A stretch of DNA of 11,912 nucleotides from Oscillospiraceae bacterium (lineage in GTDB: Bacteria > Bacillota > Clostridia > Oscillospirales > Ruminococcaceae). Position 1 is the stretch's first letter. Every line of letters starts with the position of its first letter. Positions 6,492-11,912 of the stretch are shown here, piece by piece. The notes under the pieces are model-generated. The model was not told where the DNA came from and made no database searches. It was given only the letters and a program-made list of their open reading frames with translations. The stretch spans positions 1 to 11,912 of the forward strand of contig JAFSHJ010000049.1 in the NCBI GenBank assembly GCA_017440425.1. The letters run 5' to 3'. Made by a program: the position numbers and the translations under genes.

Positions 6492-7928
6492 ATGACAAGA
6501 TATTTGCAGGAATGGAAAGCGTCTTTTACAGAAATATTCAGTTTCCGTGACGAGGAATCCAAGGGAAGGGTGATATCGCTCACCTCCACGCTTTTGGTGA
6601 CCTTTTACAACGTTTTCATCACGGGAATATTTTATACCGGCTTTTTGACAATGTACGGAATGTCCATCACCGATACGGGTATTCTGACCTTTGTTCCGTA
6701 TATCGCCAACCTGCTGAGCATCTTTTCACCAAAGCTGCTGGGCAGGTTCAAGAAACGCAAAAAGCTGCTGCTGGGCGCCAAAATAATCTATTATGCCCTC
6801 TATATCGTTGCAACCACCGTTATGCCTCAGTTCGTCACCGACACCAAGGCGAGAATGGTCTGCTTCATTGTGATATTGGCTCTCGCAACCGGCTTCTTTG
6901 CCTTCTTCGGTTCCGGCTTCACCACCTGGTTTTACAATTTCTATCCTGCAGACACAACCAAGCGCACCCGCTTCATTATGCTTTCCCAGATATTTGCATC
7001 CATCCTCTCCAGTTTCGTGCTGCTGTTCAGCGGTCTTTTGACCGATGCCCTCAGCAACTCACCCTATCAGGATACGCTGATACTTATCTTCAGATATGTT
7101 GCATTCGGTTTGGTACTGGTGGAGGTGTTCATCCAGTCCAAAGCAAAGGAATATCCCTATCAGGAAACGGCAGACACTAAAATTACAGATGTTTTCACCC
7201 TGCCTTTCAAATATAAAAAATTCCTCTATTGCATGATATTCCAGTTTATCTGGAACTTTATGGCGAACCTTAACAACGGTCTGTGGAACTTCCACCTGCT
7301 CAACCATCTGGATTTCTCCTACACCATCATTAACACGCTGTCTATTTTGTATACCTTCGTGCTGCTGATATTCTCCTCCCCGTGGCAGAAGGTGCTGCGA
7401 AGATTCTCCTGGATAAAGACCTTCGGCATTGCAATGCTGCTTTTCTTCCCGTCGGAGTTTGCCTTTTTCTTCATGAACCCGAGCAACACCTGGATGTTCA
7501 TTCCCGTGGGTGTTTATCAGCACATAATAAACGTGGGCATCAACATTGCCTATGCAAACATACTCTATATGAATCTGCCGCAGGAGAATTCCACGGCGCA
7601 CATCTGCTTCAACATTGTGGGCTGCAACATCTTTGCATTCCTCGGTTTGATGACGGGTACGATGATAAGCTCCATAACCGGCGACAACACCATGACCCTG
7701 CTGGGAATGGAGGTCTATTCGGTGCAGTTCACAACTATTGTCCGAGGCATACTGTTCATTGTGGTGGGACTCTATCTTGTGATAAAATGGAAGGATTTCA
7801 CCAACGATGAGATCATTGCCGAGATAGAGGGAATCACCCCTGTCAAGGGAATGTGGAAGATAAAGCTGCTGAACATGAAGTTCCACATACCATTTACCAA
7901 AGCATGGCGTGATAACCGCAGAAGCTAA
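6492..7928 (+). CDS. MFS-type membrane transporter, paralog 2
   Basis: A 478-residue polytopic membrane protein, clearly a tandem duplicate of the preceding gene: over the first 130 or so residues roughly three quarters match by eye, falling towards the C-terminus. It keeps the motif A-like loop SPKLLGRFKKRKK and the blocks GFLTMYGMSITD, FTTWFYNFYP, LLTDALSNSPYQ, SKAKEYPY and NILYMNLP. The main differences are the charged C-terminal tail, which here ends in a longer basic segment (about residues 450-478), and some central membrane segments. The ATG at 6492 has only a modest upstream purine stretch (GGGGAAGAAGGG, 6475-6486). Function and substrate are unknown. Being separately promoted, the two copies may be expressed differently. 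Confidence 0.85.
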   Translation: MTRYLQEWKASFTEIFSFRDEESKGRVISLTSTLLVTFYNVFITGIFYTGFLTMYGMSITDTGILTFVPYIANLLSIFSPKLLGRFKKRKKLLLGAKIIYYALYIVATTVMPQFVTDTKARMVCFIVILALATGFFAFFGSGFTTWFYNFYPADTTKRTRFIMLSQIFASILSSFVLLFSGLLTDALSNSPYQDTLILIFRYVAFGLVLVEVFIQSKAKEYPYQETADTKITDVFTLPFKYKKFLYCMIFQFIWNFMANLNNGLWNFHLLNHLDFSYTIINTLSILYTFVLLIFSSPWQKVLRRFSWIKTFGIAMLLFFPSEFAFFFMNPSNTWMFIPVGVYQHIINVGINIAYANILYMNLPQENSTAHICFNIVGCNIFAFLGLMTGTMISSITGDNTMTLLGMEVYSVQFTTIVRGILFIVVGLYLVIKWKDFTNDEIIAEIEGITPVKGMWKIKLLNMKFHIPFTKAWRDNRRS

Positions 7929-7990
7929 AAATCAAGGGCTGCAAAATGCAGCTCTACCCCAAGGCATTGCCGGATAAGACAAATTAAAAC

Positions 7991-8020
7991 AAGCCTCACT
8001 CCCATAAGAGTGAGGCTTTT
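7991..8020. terminator. Bidirectional terminator between MFS paralog 2 and the TraX-family gene
   Basis: A perfect 11-bp stem (7991-8001 with 8008-8018, AAGCCTCACTC / GAGTGAGGCTT, loop CCATAA). The plus-strand tail is TTTTGTTG and the minus-strand tail is TTGTTTTAATTT, so it can serve both convergent transcripts. Confidence 0.92.
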
Positions 8021-8040
8021 GTTGTGTGGATAGCGTTGTT

Positions 8041-8808
8041 TTACATAAACATTGCAACGATGGCAAGTATCAGCATATGCAGTGGATAGAAGGAATAATA
8101 GAGATACTTGATGAACTTGTTGTAGGGTCCCTGCGCGCCGTTATACAGCCATATTATGGGCAGCGCCAGCACAGCGGTATACTGCGTGGGAAAATCAAAG
8201 GTGTATCCGAACAGCTCAAATGGGAAGGAGACACCGCCAAGCATCTCGCAGTTGATTATAATAATGACTGCCAGCTGGATAAGCATCATGATCAGACGCT
8301 TGATGAGGGAGTCTTTGCGGGTGGTATAGGTGAAATAGAAAAGCAAAACGGTTATCACGCCGTAGCCGAAATAATCCACAAATGTGACAAATCCGACTAA
8401 AAATGCAATTAAAACGATCAGAGGATAACAGATGCAGCGAACTACGAGAGAGCGGTTTTTAAGCTGTTTGAGGAGCATCATTGCACAAAGGGCAATCAGG
8501 AATGTCCAAAGCACGTTCTGGTGCGTGAGATAAAATACTCCACCGCCAACAAGCAGGTTGAAAGGAATCTCCGAGATGACTGCGAAAATCAGCATGCGAA
8601 GGAGATATTTTTTATGGTTTTTGGTGTGAAAGAATCCCTCTGCGAGCATAAATGCAAAAATTGGGAAGGCAATTCTGCCTATATAGGCCAATGGGGTCAC
8701 GTCAAAGAGAAGGATGGCCCAAACGTGGTCGCAGAGCATAAACAGCATTGCTGCAATGTGCAGCACAAATGAGGATATACCGAATTTACGGCGGGCAGTT
8801 TCTGTCAT
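8041..8808 (-). CDS. TraX-family integral membrane protein
   Basis: A 255-residue polytopic membrane protein. The block RIAFPIFAFMLAEGFF at about 45-60 followed by H61, TKNHKKYLLR and EIPFNL (80-85), and the C-terminal KYLYYSFYPLHMLIL (234-248), are the hallmark of the TraX family, named after the F-plasmid pilin N-acetylase and related to membrane acyltransferases. Conserved His at 28, 61 and 244 may take part in catalysis. No conjugation genes are nearby, so a chromosomal acylation role on another substrate is more likely than pilin modification; this is inference. The ATG at 8806-8808 follows AAGAGGTG. It is the last gene of the trxB-M28-traX cluster, 22 bp after the peptidase gene. Confidence 0.88.
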   Translation of the reverse strand: MTETARRKFGISSFVLHIAAMLFMLCDHVWAILLFDVTPLAYIGRIAFPIFAFMLAEGFFHTKNHKKYLLRMLIFAVISEIPFNLLVGGGVFYLTHQNVLWTFLIALCAMMLLKQLKNRSLVVRCICYPLIVLIAFLVGFVTFVDYFGYGVITVLLFYFTYTTRKDSLIKRLIMMLIQLAVIIIINCEMLGGVSFPFELFGYTFDFPTQYTAVLALPIIWLYNGAQGPYNKFIKYLYYSFYPLHMLILAIVAMFM

Positions 8809-8830
8809 AAAACACCTCTTGGAGATAAGA

Positions 8831-9766
8831 TTAAAGTGTATCGATGAGATGCAGAGTGCTGTCGCAGAGAAGCTCGATGTTGCGCTCGTCGGTGACGGTA
8901 TCACGGGGCGTGTGGATGCGGTCGAGATACAGCCCGAAAATGCGGGAGCGCTTGAATGCGGCAACACCCACGGCAATGGGGAATCCGGATTGATCCGAGG
9001 GGTAGAAAACGCGGGAGGATTTGATGACAGAGACGCTCTTTTCCTCTGTTGCGTTAAAGGAATCGGTGATTTTCTCGCCGTAGAGGTCGTGTGCCTTGCG
9101 GTTGGGCATAAGCAGAATGTGGTCGCCGTCGGAGATGCAGTCAAAATTGATGAGCAGCTTTTCCGCCATCTCTTTGCGGTGCAGCTTGCGGAAATATGCG
9201 GAGCCGAGAAGTCCCGCCTCCTCGTTATCAAAAAAGACAAGAGCCGTGTTTTGGCGCTGTTCATCACTCATTGCGGCATAGACCTCACAGAGCAGGATGA
9301 CACCGGAGGTGTTGTCGTTGGCAGTGTGGCGGTTGGGCTTGCCGGAATAGATGATGAAGAAAAATGCAGCAACAACCAAAAACAGCGAGAGCTCCGAAAG
9401 CCAGAATGCAAGGTCCGGGGAGATGATGGAGCTGACCACAAGAAGATCGAATACATATGTGAGGATGCCGATCAGAATCAGCATGGGAACTGCAATGGCA
9501 AAGCCATAGAGAAAGGAGAGGGGAATGTTTTTGGGAAAGATGAGATTTGGGACGGGCATTACGGCACAGGTGTCGTAGTGTGCGGTGAGCACGGTTTTTG
9601 CCGTTGCCACGTCACCGACAACCAGGTTGCGGTTGCTGCCAAAACCGCCGGCTTCAACCTTGAGCTCCGGGATCTGCCTGCTCAAAAACTCTATAAAGGC
9701 GGTTTTCTGCTTTTTGGTTTTGCGGATCTGATATTTTTCAAGTATGGTGTTGGAAAGTTCGGTCAT
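8831..9766 (-). CDS. M28-family zinc peptidase with an inserted membrane hairpin
   Basis: A 311-residue protein with the complete M28 aminopeptidase set: H63 (TAHYD, with D65), D151 bridging the two metals (TANDNTSG), E182 general base and E183 ligand (FFDNEEAG), D209 and H285 (DRIHTPRDT). Between H63 and D151 is an insertion with two strongly hydrophobic segments, about 82-105 and 119-140, joined by an acidic loop and flanked by basic residues, so the hairpin probably anchors the enzyme with the catalytic part facing the cytoplasm. There is no signal peptide. Family members remove N-terminal amino acids from peptides or act on related amides; the substrate is unknown. The ATG at 9764-9766 has GAGG about 8 nt upstream; longer frames run back into trxB. 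It begins 13 bp after the trxB stop. Confidence 0.87.
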   Translation of the reverse strand: MTELSNTILEKYQIRKTKKQKTAFIEFLSRQIPELKVEAGGFGSNRNLVVGDVATAKTVLTAHYDTCAVMPVPNLIFPKNIPLSFLYGFAIAVPMLILIGILTYVFDLLVVSSIISPDLAFWLSELSLFLVVAAFFFIIYSGKPNRHTANDNTSGVILLCEVYAAMSDEQRQNTALVFFDNEEAGLLGSAYFRKLHRKEMAEKLLINFDCISDGDHILLMPNRKAHDLYGEKITDSFNATEEKSVSVIKSSRVFYPSDQSGFPIAVGVAAFKRSRIFGLYLDRIHTPRDTVTDERNIELLCDSTLHLIDTL

Positions 9767-9779
9767 ATAAAAGCCTCGG

Positions 9780-10700
9780 TTATTTGTTCTGGTCAAGATA
9801 CATGCAGGCAGCGGTTGCGGCAACAGCACCGTCCGCAGATGCTGTGACGACCTGACGGATGCGCTTGCTGCGGCAGTCGCCTGCAACAAAAAGACCGGGA
9901 GTGGGGGTGAGGCAATCCTCGCCGCAATCAAAATATCCCCAGTTGTTGAGGGGGACAAACTGTGCAAAGGCATCGTTTTCGGGCATAAGACCGACAGCGA
10001 GGAATGCACCGTCAACCTTGAGCTCGCTGATTTCGCCTGTCTGCTCGTTTTTGAGTGTGAGACCGGTAAGTGCACCGTCTGCGGTCTGATAGGAAGTGAC
10101 AACGGTGTTGAAGAAGACCTCCACGTTATCCTTTTCGGCAATGGCTTCGGCAAGCTTCTTTTCGCCGGTGAAATCGGCAAGGTTCTGCACGATGGTCACC
10201 TTGCTGCAGACTTCGCTGAGCAGAAGAGCTTCCTGGAGAGCGGAGTTTCCGCCGCCAACCATGGCGACCTCCTGATCGGTGTAGAAAGCGCCGTCGCAGA
10301 CAGCACAGAAGGAGATGCCGTTGCCGATGAGCTCGTATTCGCCCTCAAGACCCAGCATACGGTGCTTTACGCCAAGGGCGAGGATAACGGTTTTTCCGCA
10401 GAACTCGCTGCCCTCTTCGGTGAAGACGGTAAAGCCGGATTCGGTTTTTTCTATGTGGGTAACAGCCTCAAGCTCCATATCTGCGCCGAGGTTCATTGCC
10501 TGCTCCACCAGCTTATCGGCAAATTCCGCGCCGCTTATCTGAATGGTGCCGGGAATGTTCTCCACCTTGGGGGAGAAGGCGATCTGTCCGCCGAAGCCGT
10601 TTTTCTCAACCACAACAACGCTTCTGCCTGCACGCAGAGCATATACTGCGGCAGTCAGACCTGCGGGGCCGCCGCCAACAATTACGATATCGTACAACAT
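9780..10700 (-). CDS. trxB: Thioredoxin reductase-like FAD/NAD(P) flavoprotein
   Basis: A 306-residue cytosolic flavoprotein, normal length for low-molecular-weight thioredoxin reductases. The FAD dinucleotide motif GGGPAGLTAA is at 9-18, the redox dithiol CAVC at 132-135 (followed by DGAF), the second dinucleotide motif GGGNSA at 149-154, and the C-terminal FAD motif PGLFVAGDC at 268-276. The HRRxxxR motif that usually binds the NADPH phosphate is absent: the equivalent stretch reads VTIVQNLADFTGE (168-180). The enzyme should reduce a thioredoxin-type dithiol, but the electron donor (NADPH, NADH or another) is uncertain. The start is the ATG at 10698-10700 because GGAGG (10709-10713) lies 8 nt upstream; the in-frame ATG at 10706 is too close and the one at 10715 overlaps that site. 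It follows the redoxin-fused nrdD, its likely partner. Confidence 0.9.
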   Translation of the reverse strand: MLYDIVIVGGGPAGLTAAVYALRAGRSVVVVEKNGFGGQIAFSPKVENIPGTIQISGAEFADKLVEQAMNLGADMELEAVTHIEKTESGFTVFTEEGSEFCGKTVILALGVKHRMLGLEGEYELIGNGISFCAVCDGAFYTDQEVAMVGGGNSALQEALLLSEVCSKVTIVQNLADFTGEKKLAEAIAEKDNVEVFFNTVVTSYQTADGALTGLTLKNEQTGEISELKVDGAFLAVGLMPENDAFAQFVPLNNWGYFDCGEDCLTPTPGLFVAGDCRSKRIRQVVTASADGAVAATAACMYLDQNK

Positions 10701-10726
10701 AGTCATTTCCTCCATATTCAAACACT

Positions 10727-10751
10727 AAAAGAGCCGGGTCACCCCGGCTCT
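10727..10751 (-). terminator. Terminator between nrdD and trxB
   Basis: A perfect 9-bp GC-rich stem (10730-10738 with 10743-10751, AGAGCCGGG / CCCGGCTCT, loop of 4) is followed on the minus strand by TTTTAGTGTTT. The T-run is short, and no good promoter is visible before trxB, so partial read-through is plausible. Confidence 0.85.
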
Positions 10752-10764
10752 CTGTGGTTATGAT

Positions 10765-11912
10765 TTACAGTGATGCCAGATATTTTTTGATCTCGGGAAC
10801 GCTGTAATAGCTCTGATAGGTGTCACCGTCGGTGATGACGAGTGTGGGTGCGCCCTTTATGCCATATTTGCGGCACATGTCAAGATCCTGATCTGCAATG
10901 AGCTTTTCGAACTCTACGTTTGCCTTTGCAAGCAGTCCCTCAGCTACACGGCAGTTGGGGCAGGTGATGCGGGAGAAGAGGATCGCCTTAGCGGATGCGG
11001 TGCTCTCTGCCTTGGGGGCGGGAGCTGCTGCGGGAGCGGGCTCTTCTGCTGCGCATACGCATTCTTCAGCGGACTTTACGGCATTTACGCCGCCGCGGAG
11101 AACGGAGTTGCCGATATCGTATACCTGACGGTCCTTATATTCCTGGCTCTTGCCGTCGTTCCAGTTCTGAACGGGACGGTAGTAACCGGTGATACGGCTG
11201 TAAACCTCGGTGGTCTTGCCGCAGATGGGGCAGGTGAACTGCTCACCGGTGAGATATCCGTGCTCGGCGCAGACGGAATATGTGGGGGACATGGTGTAAT
11301 AGGGCAGTTTGAAGTTTTCAGCGATCTTGCGGACAAGATTTGCGGCAGACTTCCAATCGGGCAGTTTCTCGCCGAGGAAGGCGTGGAATACGGTGCCGGA
11401 GGTGTAACGGGTCTGGAGCTCATCCTGAACCTCGAGAGCGGAGAAGATATCCTCCGTATAGCCCACGGGCAGGTGGGAGGAGTTGGTGTAGTAGGGCTTG
11501 CCGTGCTCGTTCGCGGTGATGATGTCAGGATAGAGCTCCTTGTCATGCTTGGCGAAGCGATAGGTGGTGGACTCAGCCGGGGTGGCTTCCAGGTTATACA
11601 GGTCGCCGTACTGCTCCTGATAATCGCTCAGGCGGTTGCGCATGTAGTCCAGCACTTCCTTGGCGAACTGCTGGGTGGCTTCGTGCGTCAGGTCGGCGCG
11701 CAGCCACTTGGCGTTCAGGCCCACCTCGTTCATGCCGATCAGGCCAATGGTGGAGAAGTGGTTGGCGAAGGTATCCAGATAACGCTTGGTGTAGGGATAC
11801 AGGCCGTTGTTCATCAGCTGGGTGATGACCTCGCGCTTGGTCTTCAGGCTGCGGGCGGCGATGTCCATCATCTTGTCCAGGCGGGCGTAGAAGTCCTTTT
11901 CATCCTTGGCCA
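10765..11912 (-). CDS. nrdD: Anaerobic class III ribonucleoside-triphosphate reductase with C-terminal redoxin domain (5' part beyond right edge)
   Basis: The C-terminal 381 residues of the oxygen-sensitive glycyl-radical RNR that makes deoxyribonucleotides under anaerobiosis. The active-site loop NLEATPAESTTYRFAKHD is present. The zinc site is CAEH (codons 11260-11271) plus CPIC (11221-11232). The radical glycine is in RITGYY (Gly codon 11185-11187). Unlike standard NrdD, which ends about 30 residues after this glycine, the protein continues through a CVC dithiol (11053-11061) and an Ala/Pro-rich linker (about 10993-11050) into a roughly 75-residue thioredoxin/glutaredoxin-like domain with CPNC (10951-10962) and the cis-Pro motif GAPTLVI. 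The fused domain probably reduces the active-site cysteines and is recharged by the adjacent TrxB. The frame continues past the edge, so the first Met seen near 11871 is internal. The activase NrdG is not in the window. Confidence 0.94.
   Translation of the reverse strand, partial: AKDEKDFYARLDKMMDIAARSLKTKREVITQLMNNGLYPYTKRYLDTFANHFSTIGLIGMNEVGLNAKWLRADLTHEATQQFAKEVLDYMRNRLSDYQEQYGDLYNLEATPAESTTYRFAKHDKELYPDIITANEHGKPYYTNSSHLPVGYTEDIFSALEVQDELQTRYTSGTVFHAFLGEKLPDWKSAANLVRKIAENFKLPYYTMSPTYSVCAEHGYLTGEQFTCPICGKTTEVYSRITGYYRPVQNWNDGKSQEYKDRQVYDIGNSVLRGGVNAVKSAEECVCAAEEPAPAAAPAPKAESTASAKAILFSRITCPNCRVAEGLLAKANVEFEKLIADQDLDMCRKYGIKGAPTLVITDGDTYQSYYSVPEIKKYLASL

Noticed and set aside
7935..7955. 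Hairpin AGGGCTGCA / TGCAGCTCT just after MFS paralog 2
   Set aside because: It has one G-U pair and no T-run on the plus strand, and a much better bidirectional terminator follows at 7991-8020; possibly an auxiliary hairpin only.
9767..10180. Upstream extension of the M28 peptidase frame
   Set aside because: It lies entirely inside trxB in another frame and has low-complexity Ser/Pro-rich content typical of an antisense or shadow frame.

Overview
The window looks like a chromosomal segment from a gut-type anaerobic Clostridia genome, most likely Oscillospiraceae/Ruminococcaceae. The reasons are a SCIFF ranthipeptide locus (a hallmark of Clostridia), a class III anaerobic ribonucleotide reductase, Gram-positive ribosome binding sites (AGGAGG-like), near-consensus SigA promoters, and moderate GC content. 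There are no rRNAs, tRNAs, CRISPR arrays, transposases or phage genes. The family placement is an inference; the gene families themselves are read from the protein sequences.

Layout: bases 1-837 hold a SCIFF operon on the minus strand (promoter, 50-residue precursor scfA, a terminator-like hairpin, then radical SAM maturase scfB running off the left edge). Upstream of it on the same strand are a lipoprotein with beta-propeller-like repeats (878-2125), a homocysteine S-methyltransferase-type protein (2305-3546) and a PHP-domain phosphoesterase (3729-4697). The last two are probably co-transcribed but are separated by a 101-bp element (3601-3701) that folds into a near-perfect four-way junction. 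On the plus strand, two tandem paralogous MFS-type membrane proteins (4993-6381 and 6492-7928) each have their own extended -10 promoter. A bidirectional terminator at about 7991-8020 separates them from a minus-strand cluster: TraX-family membrane protein (8041-8808), membrane-anchored M28 peptidase (8831-9766), thioredoxin reductase-like flavoprotein (9780-10700) and the 3' part of nrdD (10765-right edge).

Functional links: NrdD carries a C-terminal redoxin domain (CPNC) on an Ala/Pro linker and is followed by a TrxB-like reductase, which suggests a dedicated electron route TrxB -> fused redoxin -> anaerobic RNR. The reductase lacks the usual HRRxxxR motif of NADPH enzymes, so its electron donor is open. 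In the SCIFF operon, an internal hairpin with a T-run between precursor and maturase would give more precursor than enzyme. The least explained item is the cloverleaf-like intergenic element at 3601-3701. The first ~340 bases of the visible nrdD (right edge) have strikingly different codon use from the rest of the gene, which points to a recombination or assembly junction.
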